From contig CAKUDT010000103.1 of assembly GCA_934645125.1 (NCBI GenBank), positions 1 through 5,762 of the forward strand: a DNA stretch of 5,762 nucleotides. Reading direction: 5' to 3'. The translations under genes and the position numbers were made by a program. The notes beneath the pieces are model-generated. The model was given only the letters and a program-made list of their open reading frames with translations. It ran no database searches and was not told the origin of the DNA. This DNA comes from an uncultured Eggerthellaceae bacterium (GTDB taxonomy: Bacteria > Actinomycetota > Coriobacteriia > Coriobacteriales > Eggerthellaceae). This document shows, in pieces, positions 1 through 5,116 of the stretch (positions within the stretch are counted from its first letter, which is position 1; each line of letters begins with the position of its first letter).

Positions 1-33
1 CCCCTGACCCGCATAAACGAGTCAGGGGCTTTT
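1..33 (+). terminator. Intrinsic terminator of an upstream gene
   Basis: An 8-bp perfect stem pairs CCCCTGAC (1-8) with GTCAGGGG (21-28) around a 12-base loop, followed by CTTTT (29-33). This is a rho-independent terminator for transcription entering from the left. It insulates the pst operon from its upstream neighbour, whose coding sequence is outside the window. The T-run is short, so termination may be incomplete. The A-run needed for a reverse-strand terminator would lie before base 1 and cannot be judged. Confidence 0.8.
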
Positions 34-66
34 CGAATCCCTCCTAGAGCCCTTCACTTTGCAAAT

Positions 67-121
67 TCGTGACAAAAGCGTGATGCGAGATTGACATCCC
101 TCTGACATGTTCTTTTCAAGG
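67..121 (+). promoter_or_regulatory. Pho box: 11-bp phased TGACA repeat array upstream of pstS
   Basis: Pentamers sit exactly one 11-bp step apart: TGACA at 70-74, TGATG at 81-85, TGACA at 92-96, TGACA at 103-107 and TTTCA at 114-118. A weaker TTGCA at 59-63 is in the same phase. The two best copies read TTGACA (91-96) and CTGACA (102-107), separated by 5 bp. An 11-bp direct repeat is the known binding pattern of PhoB/PhoP response regulators: CTGTCAT-type half-sites in E. coli and TT(A/T/C)ACA-type half-sites in Bacillus. Its position about 100-150 bp before pstS fits induction of the operon by phosphate starvation. The assignment rests on spacing, motif and location; the regulator itself is not in the window. 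Confidence 0.75.
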
Positions 122-127
122 CGGCGT

Positions 128-133
128 TTCAAT
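128..133 (+). promoter_or_regulatory. Candidate -10 element of the pstS promoter
   Basis: TTCAAT matches TATAAT at four of six positions and begins 9 bp after the last Pho repeat. That is close to the roughly 10-bp distance at E. coli PhoB promoters, where the activator replaces a -35 element. It lacks the highly conserved A at the second position. No better hexamer was found, and the TTGACA at 91-96 has no good -10 at 17 bp, so that hexamer is better explained as a Pho repeat. Transcription would start near 140, leaving a leader of about 80 bases. Confidence 0.25.
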
Positions 134-208
134 AGCTACAGGTCAAAAAGAGGACCGCAAAAGAGAGCACGAAGCACAAACACGTGCACGACATACGTCG
201 AAATATTG

Positions 209-215
209 AAAGGAA
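209..215 (+). promoter_or_regulatory. pstS: Ribosome binding site fixing the pstS start
   Basis: AAAGGAA lies 4 bases before the ATG at 220. The alternative in-frame GTG at 184 has no purine-rich sequence at a useful distance and would place a charged 12-residue stretch before the signal peptide, so the ATG at 220 is chosen. Confidence 0.75.
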
Positions 216-219
216 TGTC

Positions 220-1092
220 ATGAAATTTAATCGTATTGGCATGATTTTTGCAGGTGCTGCAGTATGCGCCCTGCTCGCAGCCTCGCTGGCAGGTTGCGGA
301 AGCTCGAACGCAAGCACTTCGGGTAGCGCATCTGCCCAGGGATCATCAAGCGCGCTTTCGGGCACCATTTCTACGAACGGCTCGACCTCTATGGAGAAGG
401 TAATCGGCACGCTTTCCGAAGCCTTCATGGGCGACAACAGCGGCGTGACCATTACCTACGATGCAACGGGTTCGGGCACCGGCATTGAGAGCGCCAAGAA
501 CAAAAGCTGCGATGTGGGCCTGTCCTCCCGCGCGCTGAAGGATTCCGAGACCGGCTTGAAGTCCATCACCGTTGCGCTTGACGGCATTGCCATTATCGTA
601 AACGCCGATTCGGGCGTATCCAACCTGAGCCTGCAGCAGATAAGCGACATCTTCACCGGCAAGATCACGAACTGGAGCGAAGTAGGTGGCTCTGACCTGG
701 AGATTTCCTGCATTGGCCGCGAGAGCGGTTCTGGCACCCGCGATGGTTTTGAGTCCATTACCGGCACGAAGGACTCCTGCAAGCTTGAACAGGAACTCAC
801 CTCTACCGGTGCTGTTATCACTGCTGTATCCAGCTCCAAGAACGCCATCGGCTACGCTTCCCTGTCCTCCGTTGAAGGCAAGACCGGCGTGAAGGCTGTC
901 ACGGTTGACGGTGTTGCTTGCTCCGAGGCTACGGTTCTTGACGGCAGCTACAAGATCCAGCGCCCGTTCAACTTCATCGTCTCGGAAGATGCTCAGCTCT
1001 CCCCCGCTGCTCAAGCGTTCATTGAGTTCGCCACCAGCATGGATGCGGCATCGCTCATCCGCGAAGCAGGCGCTGTACCGACCGCCGCTTAA
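220..1092 (+). CDS. pstS: PstS, phosphate-binding lipoprotein of the Pst ABC transporter
   Basis: PstS captures inorganic phosphate outside the membrane and delivers it to the PstC-PstA channel. The 290-residue product begins with a short basic region and a hydrophobic segment ending in the lipobox LAGC, with the lipidated cysteine at residue 26, then a Ser/Ala/Gly linker (27-48). The family's phosphate-contact elements are present in order: GSTSM (55-59), TGSGTG (83-88), GLSSRALK (100-107) and RESGSGTR (167-174). In the last, Arg167, Ser171, Gly172 and Thr173 match the spacing of Arg135-Ser139-Gly140-Thr141 in E. coli PstS. The length suits Gram-positive PstS proteins; E. coli PstS is about 346 residues as the precursor. 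It is first in the operon, behind a Pho box and before a hairpin terminator, which fits high expression under phosphate starvation. The mature protein also has four cysteines (97, 164, 187, 234); disulfides are possible but cannot be judged from sequence. Confidence 0.95.
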   Translation: MKFNRIGMIFAGAAVCALLAASLAGCGSSNASTSGSASAQGSSSALSGTISTNGSTSMEKVIGTLSEAFMGDNSGVTITYDATGSGTGIESAKNKSCDVGLSSRALKDSETGLKSITVALDGIAIIVNADSGVSNLSLQQISDIFTGKITNWSEVGGSDLEISCIGRESGSGTRDGFESITGTKDSCKLEQELTSTGAVITAVSSSKNAIGYASLSSVEGKTGVKAVTVDGVACSEATVLDGSYKIQRPFNFIVSEDAQLSPAAQAFIEFATSMDAASLIREAGAVPTAA

Positions 1093-1106
1093 TCACCCAC
1101 TGACCG

Positions 1107-1154
1107 AAAGCCGGATGCGCGCATCGAACGTGATGCAACCGCGTCCGGCTTTTT
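1107..1154 (+). terminator. Two-tier hairpin and T-run between pstS and pstC
   Basis: AAAGCCGGATGC (1107-1118) pairs with GCGTCCGGCTTT (1141-1152) through 12 base pairs including one G-T pair. Inside it, GCATC (1121-1125) pairs with GATGC (1132-1136), giving a stacked double hairpin. T-run 1150-1154 follows. It lies 14 bases after the pstS stop. In pst operons a hairpin here commonly stops most transcripts after pstS or protects the pstS mRNA 3' end, so the binding protein outnumbers the channel and ATPase. Some readthrough must occur unless pstC has its own promoter, and I see no convincing one at 1155-1295. That stretch is about 150 bp of C/A-rich sequence with no gene or RNA I can support. 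Confidence 0.8.
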
Positions 1155-1295
1155 CTTGAGCCCGGGCGTTGACGCAGCGCTTGCACGATGGCGCAACACC
1201 TGCACGCAGCAACGCACAACAGCACACGTCGGCGCGCACGCGCTGCAAACCAAAGCGTAAGCGCGCATAAACATCCGGATCAATAGTTGCAACAC

Positions 1296-1301
1296 AAGGA
1301 G
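1296..1301 (+). promoter_or_regulatory. pstC: Ribosome binding site deciding the pstC start
   Basis: AAGGAG lies one base before an ATG at 1303 and 10 bases before a second in-frame ATG at 1312. One base is too close for initiation, so the ATG at 1312 is preferred. The choice changes the protein by only three residues. Confidence 0.7.
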
Positions 1302-1311
1302 AATGCACAAC

Positions 1312-2175
1312 ATGAAACGAAAAGAATTCGTCGAGGTCGTGTTCAACGGCGTATTTTTCGCCTGCGGCATGCTCTCCGTCGCTTTCGTGGTGGGTATCAC
1401 CGCTTATCTGATTGCATCGGGAATTCCCGCCATTGCAGAAATCGGCCCCGTGAACTTCCTGCTGGGCCAAGTTTGGAACCCCGGCAAAGAGCAGTACGGC
1501 ATTTTGCCCTTCATCTTGACCAGCGTATACGGCACGCTTGGCGCACTTGTTATCGGTTTGCCGTTGGGCCTGTTCACCGCAATGTTTTTGTCAAAGTACG
1601 CAGGAAAGAAGTCGGGCCGCGTCATCCGCAGTGCTGTTGAGCTGCTTGCTGGTATTCCTTCGGTCGTTTATGGCCTTGTTGGTATGATCGTGCTGGTTCC
1701 CGCCATTCAACACGCTTTCAGCCTTTCCAGCGGTGCTACGCTGCTTGCCGCAATTCTGGTGTTAACCATCATGATTCTGCCCTACATCGTCAACGTTTCG
1801 TCCACTGCGCTTGATGCCGTTCCGAAAGAATACGAAGAAGGCTCGCTGGCACTGGGCGCCACGAAAACCGAAACGTACTTCAAAGTTTCGCTGCACGCCG
1901 CCCGCAGCGGCATTGCAACCGCCGTCATTCAAGGCGTGGGTCGTGCGCTGGGCGAGGCCATGGCCATCATCATGGTGGCGGGCAACGTAGCGAACATGCC
2001 CGATCTCTTCGGCTCGGTCCGCTTCCTAACCACCGCCATTGTCAGCGAAATGTCCTACGCATCGTACGGAAGCCTGCACCGCGAAGCGCTGTTCTCCATT
2101 GGATTGGTGCTGTTCGTGTTCATTGTGCTGGTCAACGTGGTGCTTAACCTGATCACCCGCCGAAAGGAAGACTAA
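1312..2175 (+). CDS. pstC: PstC, phosphate ABC transporter permease
   Basis: PstC is one of the two membrane subunits that form the phosphate channel with PstA. The 287-residue product shows six hydrophobic segments, at roughly 10-36, 64-95, 108-132, 141-165, 198-225 and 259-282. The sequence WNPGKEQYGILPF (55-67) just before the second segment is typical of PstC rather than PstA. The cytoplasmic coupling (EAA) loop that contacts the ATPase is at about 175-200, with EEGSLALGAT at its start. RALGEAMA (211-218) carries the conserved Arg and Glu of Pst permeases. The length is near that of other Gram-positive PstC proteins (E. coli PstC is 319). The stop codon overlaps the pstA start as TAATG, so the two subunits are probably made by translational coupling in equal amounts. 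Expression probably depends on readthrough of the hairpin after pstS, or on a promoter not recognised here. Confidence 0.93.
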   Translation: MKRKEFVEVVFNGVFFACGMLSVAFVVGITAYLIASGIPAIAEIGPVNFLLGQVWNPGKEQYGILPFILTSVYGTLGALVIGLPLGLFTAMFLSKYAGKKSGRVIRSAVELLAGIPSVVYGLVGMIVLVPAIQHAFSLSSGATLLAAILVLTIMILPYIVNVSSTALDAVPKEYEEGSLALGATKTETYFKVSLHAARSGIATAVIQGVGRALGEAMAIIMVAGNVANMPDLFGSVRFLTTAIVSEMSYASYGSLHREALFSIGLVLFVFIVLVNVVLNLITRRKED

Positions 2176-3203
2176 TGCAACAAGAATTCCAACAAGCAAC
2201 CGCGGGCGCGGGCGAAGGCGTTATGTCCCCCACGCCGCTGCAGAAAGCCGCAAACGGCATGAATAACGCCGGCGACAAGATAGCGCAGGCAGCGCAGTTT
2301 TCGCCCAAGAAGAGCGCGCGCGACAAAGCCGCCGAATTCGACCAAGCAGAAGACAGAATTTCCCCGGCGCGTCACGCAAAAGACGTCTTGCTGCGCGGCC
2401 TGGTGTACGGAAGCGGCATTGCGGTGTGCGTGGTTCTGGCCGCAATCATCGGCTACATCTTCTACCGCGGCGTGCCAGGCATCACTACCGAGCTGCTTAC
2501 CACGCAAACAAGCTACGTGCATGACACCATTGGCATTCTGCCGAACATCCTGAACACGCTCTACATTGTGCTGGTGGCAATGGTCATTGTGATCCCCTTG
2601 GGCGTGTGCGCTGCGGTTTACCTGAACGAATACGCCACGAACAAGCGCTTGGTGCGCATCATCGGGTTTGCCGTTGAAACGCTGACCGGCATCCCTTCTG
2701 TTATTTTTGGCCTGGTGGGCATGCTGTTCTTCATTCAGCTGCTGGGCCTGCAAGCAGGCGTTTTGGCAGGTGGCCTGACCTTGGTTGTTATGGTTTTGCC
2801 TACCATCATCAGCAACACGCTTGAAAGCCTGAAGACCATCCCCGATTCCTACCGCGAAGGCTCGCTTGCCTTGGGAAGCGGCAAATGGCACATGGTGCGC
2901 ACCGTGGTTCTGCCCAACGCCATGAACGGCATTGCGACCGGCTGCATTTTGGCTGTCGGGCGCATTGTGGGCGAGTCCGCCGCCCTACTGTACACGGCTG
3001 GTTTCGGCCTGATCCTGAACAGCTTTATGACCGCTTTGCAGTCTTCCAGCGCAACGCTGACCGTGGCCCTGTACGTGTACGCAACGGAGCGCGGCGAGCT
3101 CAACGTGGCGTTTTCGGTAGCAACCATCCTCATGGTGCTCACCCTTCTTTTGAATCTTGCCGCTAACTTGGCATCTTCCAAACTTAAGCATAAGGAGAAC
3201 TAG
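2175..3203 (+). CDS. pstA: PstA, phosphate ABC transporter permease with extended N-terminus
   Basis: PstA is the second channel subunit, partner of PstC. The 342-residue product has a permease core with six hydrophobic segments, at about 75-97, 122-150, 164-190, 195-217, 252-280 and 312-333. DTIGILPNILNTLY (117-130) opens the conserved permease domain. The EAA coupling loop is near 227-252 (REGSLALGSGKW at its start), and VGRIVGESAALLYTAG (261-276) is characteristic of PstA. The unusual part is residues 1-70: a hydrophilic, Ala/Gln/Lys-rich cytoplasmic leader before the first membrane segment, which makes the protein longer than E. coli PstA (296). The start at 2175 is supported by AAGGA (2164-2168) at a 6-base distance and by the TAATG overlap with pstC. 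An internal ATG at 2223 (residue 17) lacks a comparable site. pstB begins one base after the stop. Confidence 0.92.
   Translation: MQQEFQQATAGAGEGVMSPTPLQKAANGMNNAGDKIAQAAQFSPKKSARDKAAEFDQAEDRISPARHAKDVLLRGLVYGSGIAVCVVLAAIIGYIFYRGVPGITTELLTTQTSYVHDTIGILPNILNTLYIVLVAMVIVIPLGVCAAVYLNEYATNKRLVRIIGFAVETLTGIPSVIFGLVGMLFFIQLLGLQAGVLAGGLTLVVMVLPTIISNTLESLKTIPDSYREGSLALGSGKWHMVRTVVLPNAMNGIATGCILAVGRIVGESAALLYTAGFGLILNSFMTALQSSSATLTVALYVYATERGELNVAFSVATILMVLTLLLNLAANLASSKLKHKEN
3192..3197 (+). promoter_or_regulatory. pstB: Ribosome binding site fixing the pstB start
   Basis: AAGGAG ends 7 bases before the ATG at 3205 and lies inside the last codons of pstA. A longer reading of pstB from a TTG at 3157 would overlap pstA and has no such site, so 3205 is the start. 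Confidence 0.85.
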
Positions 3204-3204
3204 T

Positions 3205-4056
3205 ATGACCAGCACTACCAATGCAGTCACTATGACCGCAGAACCCGCCGCAACAGCACTTGCTGCGACCACTGCGACCACTGCGACCCCAACCAGCAAC
3301 CTGCCTATCAGCTTCGAAATTTCAAACCTGAACTTGTGGTATGGCGCGCATCATGCACTGCACGACATCAACATCGACATTCCGGCAAACCAGGTAACCG
3401 CGCTGATCGGCCCTTCCGGATGCGGCAAATCAACGTTCCTGAAAACGCTCAACCGCATGCAAGACCTGGTAGAAAACGTGCGCATTGAGGGCCAGGTTCT
3501 GTTCAACGGACAGGACATCTACGGACCGAAAGTCGATGTCACCGCGCTACGCAAGAACGTGGGCATGGTGTTCCAAAAAGCGAACCCCTTCCCCATGAGC
3601 ATCTACGAGAACGTGGCATACGGTCCAAAGGTCCACGGAATTCGCAGCAAAGAGCAGCTGGATGCCATCGTTGAAGAATCGCTGCGCGGCGCGGCGCTGT
3701 GGAACGAAGTGAAGGACCGCCTGAAGAAGAGCGCGTTGGGCCTATCCGGCGGCCAGCAGCAGCGTTTGTGCATTGCGCGCGCGCTGGCAGTCAAGCCGCA
3801 AGTGCTGTTGCTCGATGAATCCACCAGTGCTTTGGACCCCATTTCAACCGGTCAGATCGAAGAACTGGTAGGCGAACTGAAAGAGAAGTACACCGTGATC
3901 ATGGTTACGCACAACATGCAGCAAGCAGTGCGCGTGTCCGACCACGCAGCATTCTTCCTTTTGGGCGATTTAGTGGAATTCGCCCCTACAGGACAGCTTT
4001 TCAATTATCCTCAAGACAAACGAACCGCCGACTACGTTTCCGGACGTTTCGGCTAA
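3205..4056 (+). CDS. pstB: PstB, phosphate ABC transporter ATP-binding protein
   Basis: PstB is the cytoplasmic ATPase that powers phosphate import; two copies dock on PstC and PstA. All ABC motifs are visible in the 283-residue product: Walker A GPSGCGKST (69-77), Q-loop Gln124 in MVFQKANPFPMSIYENV (121-137), signature LSGGQQQR (180-187), Walker B VLLLDE (200-205) with catalytic Glu205, D-loop SALD (208-211) and switch His236 in VTHNMQQA. The Q-loop string and SALDPIST are specific to PstB. Two oddities: residue 206 is Ser where most PstB proteins have Pro (DEP), and residues 1-33 are a Thr/Ala-rich low-complexity leader not found in typical PstB (E. coli PstB is 257 residues), partly encoded by a 9-bp tandem repeat. 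The core begins at about residue 34. All catalytic residues are intact, so it should be active. Confidence 0.96.
   Translation: MTSTTNAVTMTAEPAATALAATTATTATPTSNLPISFEISNLNLWYGAHHALHDINIDIPANQVTALIGPSGCGKSTFLKTLNRMQDLVENVRIEGQVLFNGQDIYGPKVDVTALRKNVGMVFQKANPFPMSIYENVAYGPKVHGIRSKEQLDAIVEESLRGAALWNEVKDRLKKSALGLSGGQQQRLCIARALAVKPQVLLLDESTSALDPISTGQIEELVGELKEKYTVIMVTHNMQQAVRVSDHAAFFLLGDLVEFAPTGQLFNYPQDKRTADYVSGRFG
3262..3288 (+). repeat. 9-bp tandem repeat, three copies, inside pstB
   Basis: Three consecutive units, GCTGCGACC, ACTGCGACC and ACTGCGACC, sit in frame in the 5' part of pstB. They encode Ala-Thr-Thr-type residues in the low-complexity leader. Because the unit is three codons, slippage would lengthen or shorten the leader without breaking the ATPase. 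Confidence 0.85.
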
Positions 4057-4069
4057 TCAGATAGACGTG

Positions 4070-4076
4070 AAAGAAG
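4070..4076 (+). promoter_or_regulatory. Ribosome binding site deciding the HAD gene start
   Basis: AAAGAAG lies 5 bases before the ATG at 4082. An in-frame GTG at 4067 would make the protein five residues longer but has no ribosome binding site upstream, so 4082 is chosen. The site is weaker than those of pstB and pstC. Confidence 0.55.
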
Positions 4077-4081
4077 ATTAC

Positions 4082-5047
4082 ATGACACAAGAGAAAACAA
4101 AAACTGGAATGAAAACAGCCGCCGAAGCTGCATCTGGCGCCAACGAGCTTGGCCAAGGTGCAGCGGGCGCGGGTGCAGCGGGCGCCACAACGATGGCGGA
4201 CGCCACTGCAGTCGAAGCTGTCTGCAAAACCTGCGCTGAGCAGGTAAAACTTGAAGCGCAAAAGGAAGAGGCGCTGGCAGATATCCGCACGAAAAGCGGT
4301 TTCATCTGCGACATGGATGGCGTGATCTACCACGGCAACCAGGCGCTTCCCGGCGCAGCAGAGCTAGTCGCTTGGTTCAAAAAGCAGGGGAAGCATTACT
4401 TGTTCCTTACGAACGCCTCCGACAAAACCCCGCTTGAGCTGCACATGAAGCTTCACCGCATGGGCATTGACGTTGAGCCCGAACACTTCTACACCAGCGC
4501 ACTGGCCACGGCCCGGTTCTTGTCCTCGCAAAAGCCCGGATGCAGCGCGTACATCATTGGCGATCACGGCCTGCATAACGCACTCTACGACGAAGGCATT
4601 GCATACAACGACGTTGACCCCGACTACGTGGTAGTGGGCGAAACCGATGACTTCCGCTTTGAGCACATCAAAAACGCCATGAACCTGGTGAACAAGGGCG
4701 CGGGGCTTATTGCCACAAACTCCGATATTACTGGCCCCATTGAGGGCGGTTTCAAGCCTGCGTGCAAAGCGTTGGTGGCAAGCATCGAAGTTGCAACGGG
4801 CGTGAATGCGTACTTTGTAGGTAAGCCAAATCCCCTGATGATGCGCACGGGCTTGGAAATTCTGGGCGTTCACTCTGCAGACTCCGTGATGATTGGCGAT
4901 CGCATGGACACCGATATGATTGGCGGCATTGAGGCCGGCATGGAAACCGCTCTTGTACTTTCTGGCGTGTCTACCCTGGAAACCGTGGCACAATATCCGT
5001 TCAAGCCGCGCGTTATCCTAAACGGCGTAGGCGACATCTGCAAATAA
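4082..5047 (+). CDS. NagD-like HAD-superfamily phosphatase (HAD-IIA) with N-terminal extension
   Basis: This is a predicted cytoplasmic Mg-dependent phosphatase that hydrolyses small phosphorylated metabolites; E. coli NagD acts on nucleotide monophosphates, but the substrate here is unknown. The 321-residue product contains the HAD motifs in order: nucleophile Asp77 and acid Asp79 in ICDMDGVIYHG (75-85), motif II LFLTN (107-111), motif III Lys248 in VGKPNP, and motif IV IGDRMDTD (271-278). YTSALATARFL (137-147) and VVGETDDF (184-191) resemble NagD, and the stretch between motifs II and III is a C2-type cap. Residues 1-70 are extra relative to NagD (250 residues). They are Ala/Gly-rich, contain two GAAGA units from a 15-bp DNA repeat, and end with Cys48-Lys-Thr-Cys51 and a charged, probably helical stretch. 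An internal ATG (residue 38, 4193) has no ribosome binding site. The gene lies 25 bp after pstB, where phoU often sits, so co-transcription with pst is likely. Family certain; role in phosphate supply inferred. Confidence 0.88.
   Translation: MTQEKTKTGMKTAAEAASGANELGQGAAGAGAAGATTMADATAVEAVCKTCAEQVKLEAQKEEALADIRTKSGFICDMDGVIYHGNQALPGAAELVAWFKKQGKHYLFLTNASDKTPLELHMKLHRMGIDVEPEHFYTSALATARFLSSQKPGCSAYIIGDHGLHNALYDEGIAYNDVDPDYVVVGETDDFRFEHIKNAMNLVNKGAGLIATNSDITGPIEGGFKPACKALVASIEVATGVNAYFVGKPNPLMMRTGLEILGVHSADSVMIGDRMDTDMIGGIEAGMETALVLSGVSTLETVAQYPFKPRVILNGVGDICK
4157..4186 (+). repeat. 15-bp tandem repeat, two copies, inside the HAD gene
   Basis: GGTGCAGCGGGCGC occurs at 4157-4170 and again at 4172-4185, a 15-bp period with a single base difference at the last position (G versus C). 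It is in frame and encodes two Gly-Ala-Ala-Gly-Ala units in the N-terminal extension, so copy-number change would alter linker length only. Confidence 0.85.
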
Positions 5048-5065
5048 GAAGCACAGGCACGGCGA

Positions 5066-5083
5066 CGCAACAGGAAAGTTGCG
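5066..5083 (+). other. Small hairpin between the HAD and radical SAM genes
   Basis: CGCAAC (5066-5071) pairs with GTTGCG (5078-5083) around the loop AGGAAA. No T-run follows, so it is not an intrinsic terminator. The loop resembles a Shine-Dalgarno sequence but is 39 bases from the next start codon, too far to serve it directly. It could be a processing or pausing structure, or chance in the 69-bp gap. The gap has no recognisable promoter. Confidence 0.3.
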
Positions 5084-5116
5084 CGCAGCAAGAGAGCATC
5101 ACAAAGCGGCGAGACC

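Noticed and set aside
91..119. TTGACA at 91-96 as a classical sigma-70 -35 element
   Set aside because: The hexamer 17 bp downstream is TTTCAA, a poor -10. TTGACA is better explained as one unit of the 11-bp Pho array.
141..156. GGTC/GACC hairpin in the pstS leader as a riboswitch or attenuator
   Set aside because: A four-base-pair stem alone is not significant, and no conserved riboswitch core was seen in the leader.
1181..1206. Repeated TGCACG at 1182 and 1201 in the pstS-pstC gap
   Set aside because: Two six-base matches in C/A-rich sequence without further similarity or regular spacing are expected by chance.
1243..1271. Possible pstC promoter: CTGCAA then CATAAA with a 17-bp spacer
   Set aside because: Only three of six -35 positions match, the -10 lacks the first and last T, and no Pho repeats lie upstream. 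Too weak to list.
1089..1470. Minus-strand open frames spanning the pstS-pstC gap
   Set aside because: They run across a terminator and into pstC, show no domain, and have a Cys/Arg/His-rich composition unlike real proteins.
2172..2891. 239-codon open frame on the - strand opposite pstA, and a 222-codon one at 346-1014 opposite pstS
   Set aside because: Both lie fully inside well-supported pst genes. Their translations are rich in His, Gln, Arg and Ala with no recognisable domain, as expected from antisense frames of GC-biased codons.
4067..4081. GTG at 4067 as the HAD gene start
   Set aside because: No ribosome binding site precedes it, whereas AAAGAAG is well placed for the ATG at 4082.
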